A DNA stretch of 64,000 nucleotides from Macrocystis pyrifera. Taxonomy: Eukaryota; Sar; Phaeophyceae; Laminariales; Laminariaceae. The notes beneath the pieces were generated by a model, which saw only the letters and a list, made by a program, of their open reading frames with translations, made no database searches and was not told the DNA's origin. Each line of letters opens with the position of its first letter. Positions within the stretch are counted from its first letter, which is position 1. Location: the NCBI GenBank assembly GCA_031763025.1, contig JASSKH010000006.1, forward strand, positions 14,287,479-14,351,478. The letters run 5' to 3'. Positions 33,747 to 43,414 of the stretch are shown piece by piece. Made by a program: the position numbers and the translations under genes.

Positions 33747-36059
33747 TCGCCTAATGGTCAGATGACTTAGGCAAACAACAAAATAATACACCCCCCCCCC
33801 CCCCCCCCGACTACGGTCAAGCATGAGATCGAGTACATCTCTCCTATTGAGAACCTCCCCCCCCCCCCCCCCCCCCATCCCTTCCCCCTTCCAAGCCCCC
33901 TTCTCCATTCTCACCCATCCAAGCGAGCCGGTTCACGTAGCCAGGGATGGGCTTCCCCAAAAGCTCCTCGCATAGAGCAGAGGCAAAACTATTGCAATTT
34001 CGCGTCAACACGTTGTAGCAGTCGGGGCCGAACTCATCCCTCAGCGAATCCAATGCTCTCGCCAGCGTCCCCGGGTCCCCCGAAAACGAGCCCATATTTA
34101 CCGCCTCCCTAAAACGAGCACCGGGAGCTGGGTTTCCGTTGTTTCGGCGTTATTTTTGGGGGCAGGCAGAGGGGTTGAGGACGTGGGCGGATCGACGGCA
34201 AAGAGGGGGGGGGGGGGTCAGGGGGAGAGTGACAAGAGCGATCGGGGAAAAAAAGCACATACGTAGGCATTTGTCATAGTTTTTATTACTTCCAGTAGAG
34301 TTATTGCGTCTCAGGTACGTACCAGGTATCTCTCTGGCGTGTACGGTAGTCTACAGCACCAGTACACCTTTACATTATACAGACAGAAGACGTGCACATC
34401 CCACAGCAGTAAACCATTGACATTAACCATGTACAGCGACCTATAATACAAAGCGTAAAGTGTCGTCCACAGCAGTATTAATAGTACGGGGGTCCATAGT
34501 TAATAGGATCTATGGTAGACATAAAAACCTATATATTTACCTATTATTACTAACAATATTTGGTCCCGTTAACTATGGTCTCCCGCAATAGTTGTAACAT
34601 TGAAAACCTCAGATCAGTCGAATCCAGGTACCGAGGTCTAGCGACCTATATATAATACAAAGCGTAAAGCGTCGTCTACAGTATGTATTGAAAGTCTTAG
34701 CTTTTTCTTTTTCTTTTTAAACATCACTTTCACTTTCCAGCTCAACTCGTACGAGGTTTTACCCTCAGCGGTCTTCTTCTGGACAAGCCGTGGTCACAGG
34801 TGTCGTCCCTTCTCCCCCCCGGTACGTGCCTTCATTTTTTTGTCGCGCATTGGGTTCAGCTTTCATCGAATGAATGTAGCTAACTCACGCTTTCTTTCGC
34901 GCTTTCTGCTATATAATAATCAATTTTTATGCAGGAAAAAGTCCCTACGAGTATGCACTCGGTGAGACTTGAATCCACGAAATTGATCTTGATAGGCACG
35001 CGGACCACCCACCAAGCCACCGGGGACGCCGGTATTCTGAAGCAGTACGAATACCACAGCAGTAGGTTATTGGCATCAACCCAGTAGGGTACTGGCCTTG
35101 ACCAGGCATAGCGACATACAAAGCACAAAGTGCCGTCTGCAGCAGTAGTACAACTATTGACAGTCTACTGAACCAGTGCGAATCCCACAGCAGTAGACTA
35201 CCTGTTGACGTTGTAGCGAGGCATAGCCACCTGCAAAGCCGAAGAGTGTGGCCGTGTCACTTTCTACTGTAGGTAGGAAGAGCGCAATACACAAGTACCA
35301 CCGTGATGCGCACGTGTCGTCTCGTACATCTCTTTCCGCTGTTTATAGTTGCAGCTCAGACACCCCCCATACCCCCTATCCCAGCAGCCCGGGCTACTCG
35401 AGCTGCTTGGGCTACTCGAGCTGCTTCGTGCGGCCGATGATACGATCATCACTATTTTTCCATATTTTTTCACACCTCGGACAGATAGATGATGATCTAT
35501 CTGATCTATTTGATCTGTCTACAGTAGAGCATCTAGTTCCTCACTTGCCTTTGCTACAGGGGTGCAGTACCTGCATGGTACAGATCCGACCCAGGAATCA
35601 CGTGCTACCAATAGATCATGCAGATGATACGGGTCCCACCCGGCAACATGAGCTAGATAATACAAGATGGAGAAAATAACTGCTTTTGAAAGATCTACAT
35701 CATCAATGATCTGTACATCATCTGCACATGACCTGTCTGTCCAAGGTGTGCATTTCGTTTTCCTCTCTAGTTCTAAAGGGAAAAAAAAAAACGCCATCAT
35801 AAGACAAGGTGGAACGAAACATATACGACCGTCATCTAAAGCAGTGTCAATCAGAACATCGTCAAAACCTTGCGCCATGTGTGTGCTCGTACGTCCATTG
35901 TGTGAACTCACCTTTTCTAGGTTCGTGGTCGAAGATGCCCCCCCCCCCGGCGAACGTGTACTCGCGCCCCCCCACCTCAAGGCCGCTATGGAAAACCCCA
36001 AGCCCGATGGGATGTCCGAACTCGTTGATAGGGCTCAGGTCATACACGTTGAGGACCAC
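33050..36059 (-). CDS. PPPDE/DeSI-type deubiquitinase or deSUMOylase, partial gene model
   Basis: Exon 36059-35912 (acceptor AATCAAGCAG) encodes VVLNVYDLSPINEFG, then GLGVFHSGLEVGGREYTFA and GIFDHEPRK; the HSG histidine is the expected catalytic base. Exon 34108-33915 (acceptor GTTTTAG) encodes EAVNMG, then CYNVLTRNCNSFASALCEEL and GKPIPGYVNRLAWM, where RNCN carries the nucleophile cysteine. These are the two hallmark blocks of the PPPDE thiol-peptidase fold, which removes SUMO or ubiquitin in the cytosol or nucleus. The phases (1 out, 2 in) and about ten missing residues between blocks imply an unseen micro-exon between 35911 and 34109. A start-containing exon upstream of 36059 is also unseen. 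A possible last exon, 33231-33050, is phase-compatible and ends in a Gly/Arg/Glu-rich tail. Confidence 0.8.
33360..33600. mobile_element. GATC-rich TIR element, diverged copy
   Basis: Body GATCTAGCTCATGTTGCCGG, then GATCTATCTGATCTGTACG and a right end GTCCGGGGTGTG. The left end is degraded (TTTCACATTTTAAGGCAGAT). Confidence 0.5.
33718..33880 (-). repeat. three C tracts separated by fragments of two poly(C)-tailed subfamilies
   Basis: C tracts at about 33717-33745, 33789-33808 and 33857-33876 bracket two fragments. One is of the TGGTCA..TGAC..AACAA subfamily; the other is of the CGACTACGG...GAGATCGAGTACATC family. The two insertions are arranged in series, each ending in poly(C). The cluster sits just outside the PPPDE cysteine exon. 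Confidence 0.6.
33915..34108 (-). CDS. PPPDE exon with the catalytic cysteine
   Basis: Starts after TTTTAG, one base into a codon, and ends TGGATGG|GTGAGA in phase 1. It contains LTRNCNSF (nucleophile Cys) and the conserved IPGYVNRLA that closes the domain. Confidence 0.85.
34482..34590. mobile_element. TTACGGGGG MITE in the PPPDE intron
   Basis: Left end altered to TAGTACGGGGGTCC, right end TCTCCCGCAATA. Confidence 0.75.
35471..35750. mobile_element. GATC-rich TIR element, best-preserved ends
   Basis: Left end CACACCTCGGACAGATAGAT, right end GACCTGTCTGTCCAAGGTGTG: about 16 of 18 positions are complementary. The 280-bp body is made of GATCTATCTGATCT-like words. It lies in the PPPDE intron. 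Confidence 0.7.
35912..36059 (-). CDS. PPPDE exon with the catalytic histidine
   Basis: Starts in phase 0 after AAGCAG and ends CCTAGAAAAG|GTGAGT. It contains NVYDLSP, GLGVFHSG and the glycine-rich loop before GIFDHEPR. A G10-11 run inside the exon (about 35939-35949 on the plus strand) is a likely place for sequencing slippage, although the frame here looks right. Confidence 0.85.
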
Positions 36060-36097
36060 CTGCTTGATTTTTCAATTGAGAAGTACAAAGCTCTTAC

Positions 36098-36388
36098 AAC
36101 TCGAGCAGATATGGTGCACTGCAGATCATCGATTCCCACTTCATGATCCAAGTCCTTCAGAGCAGTTGGGTTACTGATCTGTATCATCCTTGCGATCTAG
36201 CTCATTTTACGAATAGCGTGTGGGACTCGTGTAATCTGCATGCATCTCGCAAGTGTTTCCCGGGTGTGATCTATCTGCCGTATAAGGCAGATTCTGCACA
36301 ACCTCTCACAACGGCAGGCGAGCAACTGCTAGATGATCTATCTGTAGACAGATCAGATAGATCATGTTATGTCTGCCCGAGGAGTGAA
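36098..36388. mobile_element. GATC-rich TIR element next to the PPPDE histidine exon
   Basis: Diverged copy with right end TGTCTGCCCGAGGAGTGAA. It begins about 40 bases upstream (minus-strand sense) of the exon's acceptor, so its insertion has replaced most of the usual intron end. Confidence 0.55.
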
Positions 36389-37436
36389 AGCTTCTTCGGT
36401 TTGGTCTCCTTTGTTTTTTTTTGTCGTCATATGGGGATGTTTTGTTGCTGACCGGTGACCAACGTCGAAGCTCATCATGATGCACGTTGTCGAATAGCGA
36501 ACATCACCAGAACACAAGTGCGTTGAACGTTGACAATGATAATAGTACTACTCGTACGCCTACTAAAAATACACCATACTGGTATGATTATGATACAGTA
36601 GGAGGGCTGCTGTGAGATCTATTGCTACAATACGTACCAGGTACTGCTTACTGATTACCTGATACACGGTTTACGATATCGAACAAAGTAGAGTCTCGGG
36701 GACGAGATACGCACGTACAGTAGTGTATACTCTGTACCGGAAAATATCGTATCCGGTACAGATTTAGTTTTTTTTTCCATCCTATTTGTTATCTTCCCCC
36801 TTCGTGTCCCTTCTTTTCTCTCTCCCTCCTGATACAGGAGATGTAACTCAGAGCCGTGGTCACAAGGCAGGCTCTTCTTCCCCCCCCCCCCCCCCCCCCC
36901 CCCCCACTACTACGATACGCCCCAAGCATTAATTTTATCGCGAGAAGGCTTTATTTAGCACTTTCTTCCCTCGTCGACTCGCGTCGAGTTGTGCCTATTT
37001 TTGTAATGTATAACAGGCGCTGTCGACACTTTGGTGTCATTTGACAATGAAAACAACAAACGAGATGACTCCAACGCTATTAATAGTGATACTCGAGGTT
37101 GACCATTCGACAACTGGGGTGTGTGGCTGTTGGATAGCCGTTTGCTCCTCAAAATTAAGATAACGCTGTACGATACTCGTATCGTTGATCTCGCTGTTGA
37201 TAGGAACCCGCGCTGGTGGACACCAACCTGTCCCACTATATAAGGTGCGCTTGGGCACAAATATTTAATATTAACGCCGCTTACAACTCGGGGAAGAGTG
37301 GTATGCACGTAACTATTTGCCAACAGCGTGCGTCCGTGGGAAGTACAAAAAAAACGTCGAAAACGATGTAAACATGCAAACAATCTCAACAGTCACACAA
37401 CCATGATCAATTCCTACCGGAGACTATTCTTCACTG

Positions 37437-37678
37437 CTTTGGGGGATTCCGGTCGTCGAACGGGACAGATATTCGGGCAGGCTAGAAAGCGGGAAATCGG
37501 TCCCCTATTTTTCGGTGCAAGTCATAAACTAGAAACTCGCCAGGCTCGTAAAAATTACGACTGAAGCGAGTTTCTGGTTTATACAAGATCAACGAAAATT
37601 AGGGGCCCATTTCCAGCCTAGCATAGCGTGCCCGAGTCTCCGTTTTCCGTCCATCCGACCACCAGAACCTCCCAAAAA
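37437..37678. mobile_element. inverted-repeat element, copy 1 of a tandem pair
   Basis: Ends TTTGGGGGATTCCGGTCGTCG and CGACCACCAGAACCTCCCAAAA are inverted copies. The interior contains AACTAGAAACTCGCCAGGC and a partial inverted copy, so the whole ~240 bp can fold back. No ORF. Confidence 0.65.
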
Positions 37679-37747
37679 GGACAAGAAAAAATGAAAATGT
37701 GTGTGGCTCTCATTATCATAAAAATAAATGAATCGTTGTCCGACCAC

Positions 37748-37996
37748 TGCTTGGAGATTCTGGTGGTGGGACAGGACACGGAGATTCGGGGACGCGGAGG
37801 AGCAGGAAATGGGAAATGGGTCCCTCTTTTTCGCCGCCGTCGTAAATTAGCAACTGGCTACGCTCGTAAACATTACGAGTGATGCAAGTTTCTAGTTTAC
37901 GAGAGCTACGAAACATAAGAGGCCCATTTCCAGCCTACACAGCTTGCCCGAACCTCCGTTTTCAGTCGGTCCGACCACCAGAATCTCCCAAAACGG
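37748..37996. mobile_element. inverted-repeat element, copy 2 of a tandem pair
   Basis: Ends CTTGGAGATTCTGGTGGTGGGAC and GTCCGACCACCAGAATCTCCCAAAA. The body is similar to the copy 70 bp upstream and in the same orientation. Confidence 0.65.
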
Positions 37997-38168
37997 ACAA
38001 AAAACAAAGGATATTTGTATGACTACCCTCTTTTTATGTACACACAAAACAAGTGTATCAGTTTGTGTGCGACTATTTGCTTGCATCGTTTCGCATTGTT
38101 CACACAATATAGTGTTCGACTCTTCTGTTTCCCTCGAACGCACACAGTTGACGACAGTTACAGATATT

Positions 38169-38512
38169 CACACCTCGAACAGATCATCTGCAGATCATCT
38201 ACAAATCATTCTCGATTCATGATCTAGATACTTCAGGGCAGATAAATATATCCCTGATCTGTACGATCTGTATGATCTAGCTCATGTTGCCGGGTGGGAG
38301 CCTAAGAATCTGCATGATCTATTAATAGTAGCGCACTTGATTCCTGCGTAGGATGGATCTGTACTATTATAATAATATACAGATCCAGCACACCACGCCA
38401 TAACGGCAGGTTAGGATCTATTAATGCGTAGATGATTGATGATCTATCTATATGATCTATATGTAGATGACCTGTAGATGATTTATCTGTAGATGATCTG
38501 TACGATGTGTGA
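38169..38512. mobile_element. GATC-rich TIR element
   Basis: Left end CACACCTCGAACAGATCATC. The right end ATGATCTGTACGATGTGTG is shortened. The interior has been expanded by ATTAATAG words. Confidence 0.6.
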
Positions 38513-38717
38513 ACATGTTTGAACGGGTTGGCGTACCCTTACGTATGTACCAGGTACCAGGTAGGTGTTTGGAGCAACGAAAGCCAAAAACGTACTCGAG
38601 CAGGAGGCAGGAGGGGTACGACGGTTGACCGCTTCCTTCCGAATGATGAATGAGTTGGTTTTTTATTAATACGTGGTCGGTATCGTATGACACATACGGA
38701 AATGCTATTATTAATAA

Positions 38718-38889
38718 TACCACTGCTGTCTCTAAAAGTAAGAAATATTTTTAGTGAATTTTAATATGCAAACGTTTTCTTATACTTGTATTTACAGGAG
38801 TACTACCACTGCTGTCTCTAAAAGTAAGAAATATTTTTAGTGAATTTTAATATGCAAACGTTTTCTTATACTTGTATTTACAGGAGTAC
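38718..38889 (+). repeat. exact 86-bp tandem duplication
   Basis: TACCACTGCTGTCTCTAAAAG starts at 38718 and again at 38804, and both copies end TTTACAGGAGTAC. I see no mismatch between the two units. Confidence 0.9.
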
Positions 38890-39860
38890 AAAGAGTGGTA
38901 TTATCAATAGTAGTAGTAGTTGCTGTACTATTAATAGTACGAACTCGATCTCCACAGCGGGCAGGTGGGAGACGAATCGTGGCAAACTGCCGAAACAAAA
39001 AGAAAAACAACAGAAACTCCGGCATCGGTCAAACCCAGCAAAATATCGCAAAATGGGGTCCTTTCGGTATAAAGGGGGCAAACGCAGCGCCTATCGTAGG
39101 TGATTGGGGGGGGGGACCAATTTGGCACAACGTCAACGAGTCGTCCTGCCCAGTGTGCACTGCTGCTCTTTCGTCTGCACCATCACCATGGCCCCTTGGG
39201 CGTAAAGGATGGAAACACAAACACTCTGCTTCCTGTCCTGTCCGACAGCTCACCTCGGTCGTGCTTGCCTTCCGACCGTACATGGTTATTATTGCTTGAG
39301 GCAGGAGAGTACCTCCCGGCGTGGAGAGAGGGGGAGAGAGGGGGAGGGAGGGAGGTTGGCAGCGGCCTTGTACTGACTGAATTGTACCGGCGGGGCGAGG
39401 CCGGCATATTTGTTTTTGTACAGATACTGAAGGCATGTTATCAATACTCTTTTCTACCATGCATCCCCTTAAATGCGGCGCAATTTTGCTCCGCGCCGAG
39501 CAAGGAGCCGAGGCTAGGAGCCAGGAGGACACAAGCAGAACACGAACACTCTCACACACTGGCATTGACACCTGACACACAGACAGCGATAGCAGCCACA
39601 CTTTTAACTCCGAGGTTCCCCTTGAGAAGTCACAGCAACGAAGCGTCCATCGCCACTCTACAGGGAGTAGGGACCCCAAGGCATGTTCGCATCTCAAAAC
39701 TAAAAAACAACATGCGGTATGTACTTCCATGATGCTGATATTTTATTACGATTTTGAGACAGCAGCAGCAGAAGCACCGCAACACCCTCTGCGAGCAGTC
39801 CCAAACCACGACGGATACTACACGTACGCAGCTTCCCCAATTCCGCAAAGCTACCCGCCA

Positions 39861-40676
39861 TGGCAGAAAAATGTGCTGTTTACGAAGGCTCTCCGGTCTC
39901 GGCTGCAGTTGCCGAGGCACGAACGCAGAAAGCAGACCTCAATATGGTGAGCATCGGCAAAACATGATAAAGCAGTGCTGTTGTGCAGCGTGTTTCTTTT
40001 TGAAAATATATACCAGGTACCTGGTATGGACACGACCATACCTGCGCTCTTCCTCCAGCTCACACGGCGTGTGTATGTATGCCATGCCTTGTCTTGGCGT
40101 GATCGCCATCTTGATTTAGGTCAAAGAAGATCTACCTACCCGCCGTATGAATTGGTCATGATGAGGAAGGCGCGTGGGTGTGTGTGGGTGTGGGTGTGCT
40201 TCGAGCGCGCACGGGACTTTTATACGAGCACTCGTACTCGTACTCTCGTATTCCGCCAACTCCAAAAAACGTACGTACGTACTCGTACGTACCTGGTACT
40301 GGTACGTACTGCTTTTAGAACTGGAGTCCCGTTTTGGGCACAAACCACACAAATTCTAAGTAGTTTGTCCCCAAAGCGGGACTGCAGTCCTAAAAAAGGT
40401 TATCTTGAATCATTGGAGTCTTGTTTACAGTGGGTGCCCGCAATTTCGAAAGTTTATATTGAGAAGAAAAGGCTCAGATAGGCACGAACAATAAGAAAAA
40501 ACAGCTCAACATCCAAATCCAAAACCAGTACAATAGAGTTAAATCAAAATCGGAAAAAAAGACATTGAGCGTGGACGCCAAATTGATGTTTCTTAATGCA
40601 GGCGCCCACTGCTGTATCGAGCATCGAGCTCTATGCGGGCGGGCTCGTGCAGGGCGCAGAGCTTGGAGCTGTTTGA
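39861..40676 (+). CDS. possible small two-exon gene (53 residues)
   Basis: ATG at 39861 sits in a strong CCCGCCATGG context. Exon 1 (39861-39947) encodes MAEKCAVYEGSPVSAA, then VAEARTQKADLNM, and meets AATATG|GTGAGC in phase 0. Exon 2 (40602-40676) follows the strong acceptor GATGTTTCTTAATGCAG, continues in phase 0 (APTAVSSIELYAGGLVQG) and stops at TGA 40674-40676. The product has no signal peptide, membrane segment or recognised domain. Both exons are GC-richer than their surroundings. Chance pairing of two short open pieces remains possible, as does a longer gene with exons not seen. Confidence 0.35.
40305..40402. mobile_element. small palindromic element (GTCCCGTTTTGGGCACAAAC ends)
   Basis: GGAGTCCCGTTTTGGGCACAAAC pairs with GTTTGTCCCCAAAGCGGGACTGCAGTCC across ~30 bases. 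Diverged copies lie at 12690-12770 and 56765-56868, each with the same inverted GGGACTGC / GTTTG.CC words. Confidence 0.55.
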
Positions 40677-40681
40677 TGAAA

Positions 40682-40731
<50 letters not shown>
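40682..40731 (+). repeat. (CT)n microsatellite
   Basis: About 24 CT units, directly after the stop of the possible small gene. Confidence 0.95.
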
Positions 40732-40894
40732 ACATGCACACTAAACAACGTACAGCAGTGTTGACTGAAAGGGTAACTACTATTAATAAAAGCGCCTACG
40801 TAGTGATATTTTATGTTGTATCATAAAAGCACATAGGACCCTCGTACAGCACTACCGGTAGTACAGGCACAAATTACGAGAACACCTGGTATAC

Positions 40895-42370
40895 AAGATT
40901 CCCCTTCAGGATTGTGGTTAACTTGAAACCCCGAAGGTGCCGCAAACTGAAAAGGTAGAGAGAACACAGCAGTCAGTATTATGGTACTGCTTTGAATGAT
41001 GCACAAAGGCCGGTAATTACCTGGTGGATACAGGTGTTGGGATCGCATTTGTAATACTTGAGAAGCGTATCTTAGATGGAAAACTGAGGCACGAGCCCTG
41101 CTTTCGGTCTCTCATCGTGTTCGGAAGGAACAAAGCTGATATTCTTCTATCTTCTAAGCGACCAACACAGGTGGGTACCAACGAGTACCTGCTCAATGGG
41201 CAAACCTAGCAAGGGATTTAAAGAAAAAAGTGTCCCGACCTTGATCATAGCAAGTGGCGTCGTCGGCAGGACGATCGATTCTTTTTTATTCTCGCCGTTT
41301 TCCTAGGCTTTGGGAGATTTTCTTACACTTGAGACATTTTCCGAGTTTTCGGGTCGGGGTCTACTCGGTACGTTTTGTTGCTTCCTGTTTTTTTTTGGGG
41401 GGGCGGGTTGGGGATGGTTCTTCCGCATTTCGTCCTGCCGACCCCCCCGCTCAGGCTGGTCTGGGTAATCGGGCCACTCGTTTGTGGCACAGGACACGTT
41501 TTCGGAGTTTTTGGTCTAGGTTTAGGTGATTTATGACGTATTCCGTGTTATTTTCCTTCTTCCTCCCGACCCCCCCCCCCCCCCTGTTGGGAGGGGCGAT
41601 CTGGGTAAAACTGGCTACTCATACTGGGCACAGGAGAACCGCCTCATTTTTTGTCTGAACCTTTCGCTTTTTCCGTCGACACTTTCTCTCCCCACACCCC
41701 CCTTGCGGGTGGTATGGCGATGGCTTTCACTGACGGTTATTCCTGTCCCTTACGGTTAGGCCTTCCTTCCTTTCTTTTTCTTGGCGTCCCTTGTCGGCTT
41801 CGTAACCTTGCCGTTCAGAGGTGTGGGAGTGGGTTTTGAGGAGCCGCATCTTCGACTCATGTTGTAGTTAATGGAATCGGGGTTTCCATGAGTTTCCCAA
41901 ATGTCTGCACATGCGGCTCATCAGAGCGGGCTAGTGTTATGGTGCTGCTTTGAAGGATGCAGAAAGGATGGTAATTACCAGGTACCTGGGTACAGGTATT
42001 GGGATCGTATTTGTAGTACTTGGATGGCGTAGCTTAGACGGAAAACCAGGTTTTTTCCGCGGAGGCACGAGCCTTGCTCTCAGTCTCTCGTCGTGCTCGA
42101 AAGGAACAAAGCTGCTCTTTTTGTAACTAAGCAATCAACACACGTGAGTACCAACGAGTACCTGCTCAATAGGCAAACCTAGCAAGGGGTACAAAGTGTC
42201 CCGACCTTGATCATAACATCAGCAGGCGTTCGTTCCCAGCTTCTCGTACGTACCACCCGACCAGAACGAAAAAAAAAAAACCCAAGAAAGCTAAAGAAAG
42301 CTAGAAAAAAGAAGCCAGTGACCACCGGGCAAGTGACACCGACCAGCTCAAACGAGTATATAGCTAGTTG
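40895..42370 (+). repeat. long interspersed repeat with an internal ~275-bp direct duplication
   Basis: The left part (CCCTTCAGGATTGTGG...AACTGAAAAGG) and right part (GGCGTTCGTTCC...CTCAAACGAG) match the two ends of the shorter elements at 55150-55360 (minus) and 57090-57250 (plus). Between them, 40977-41251 and 41937-42217 are about 80-85% similar direct copies (ATGGT.CTGCTTTGAA.GATGCA...CCCGACCTTGATCATA). It may be a longer member of the family with extra internal sequence. No convincing ORF. Confidence 0.5.
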
Positions 42371-43226
42371 CATTCTGGGTTACAACAGCGGCAGTACTTG
42401 TAGTAATTATACCCAATGAATATCGAGGGAACTATTCGCCGCCAACCCCAACCCTTTGTTGAACACGGAAATAGTGGTCTCTATCTTGATCCGTTTCGGC
42501 GTTAAGGAGGCGTGAAGGAATTCAATCCCGTCGTGGGGACTAAACACTTGGAATTAGAGTATATTTAGATTGTCTGTACAATCAGTGCACTAGTATACTG
42601 GGAAAAAGGGTTAATATCTGTATCAAATGTCTCGATAGCTATCTGAATCGCATTATTAATCTCCTAAGCTCAATCTGATTTTCGTCTACTGCTGACTTGG
42701 CTGTACGCGCGTGACTTGCACAGGTATCTCAACCGTGTGGAAGCATTCGTCTCGCCATTGACCGTCGTCGTTCACCATCGCTATCACCGGTACCACCACC
42801 GTGGCTGAAGGACAACGTTCATTTCGCTGCTCTCCCACGAACCAATCGTCACATATTTTACTGACCCCAACCCCGAACCCGAACCCATCCATCCCTAACT
42901 CTAACACAACATCCCTGACACCCTAACCCCAACCGTAGCCCAAACCCAACCCCCACCACCCTAACCCAACCTTGACCCTGGCCCCAGCCCCAACCCAAAC
43001 CTAGCCCCAACCCCAACCCCAACCCGAGCCAAGCCTTGACCCTAGCACCCTAGCCCCAACCCAAACTCAAACCCGACCCCTATCACTCTAACCCCAGCCG
43101 TGACTCCGAACCGAACCCGAACACAAACGCCAACCCCAACCGCAACCCTAACGGCAACCCCATTCTTGACCCTGACCCTGACCCTGACCCTGACCTCAAC
43201 CCCGACCCCCCCGACAACGACCTCGA
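42371..43226 (+). other. upstream region of the ATCase gene
   Basis: Bases 42371-42850 are unremarkable spacer. From about 42860 to 43213 the DNA is a degenerate CCCTAACCCCAACCC / CCTGACCCTGACC array that stops 14 bases before the proposed ATG. Any promoter or 5' leader must lie inside or beyond this array. No TATA-like element was recognised. Confidence 0.5.
42860..43213 (+). repeat. telomere-like degenerate C-rich array upstream of ATCase
   Basis: Built from CCCTAA-, CCCCAA- and CCCTGA-type hexamers, with a run CCCTGACCCTGACCCTGACC near 43171. The complement, TTAGGG-like, is the common eukaryotic telomere unit, but most units here are variants. Confidence 0.7.
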
Positions 43227-43414
43227 ATGGCGATCCCGGTCTATTCGCGTGTGGGTTATGATCAGTCCGGCTTCACCGCCGACCCCAAATCCTGGGAAGG
43301 CAAGAGCGTGGTTTCCGTCTCCCAGTTCTCGAGCGAGGGCCTGGGGCTGCTGTTTGAGGTGGCCAGCCGCATGAAGGAGATGGTTGAAGACAAGACTGAT
43401 ACCGCCACTTTGAG
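43227..43414 (+). CDS. ATCase exon 1
   Basis: ATG at 43227 opens [15 protein letters not shown], then the family N-terminal helix, [20 protein letters not shown], and [10 protein letters not shown]. The donor TTTGAG|GTGATT leaves phase 2. The first ~30 residues are not conserved and give no clear transit peptide. A further 5' exon cannot be excluded. Confidence 0.8.

Larger units (their letters stand above)
36389..39860. other. repeat-rich spacer
   Basis: Contains a C tract at 36881-36905, paired inverted-repeat elements at 37437-37678 and 37748-37996, a GATC-rich TIR element at 38169-38512 and an exact 86-bp tandem duplication at 38718-38889. The 38930-39700 stretch is open on both strands for 100-230 codons but reads as low-information sequence with no recognised domain. 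Confidence 0.45.

Noticed and set aside
34955..35035. A functional tRNA gene
   Set aside because: Box A and B are present but the acceptor stem does not pair and no standard anticodon arm can be drawn.
39029..39730. A 233-residue minus-strand and a 210-residue plus-strand open frame over the same bases
   Set aside because: Both lack recognisable domains, start context and splice partners, and neither has coding-like composition over its full length.
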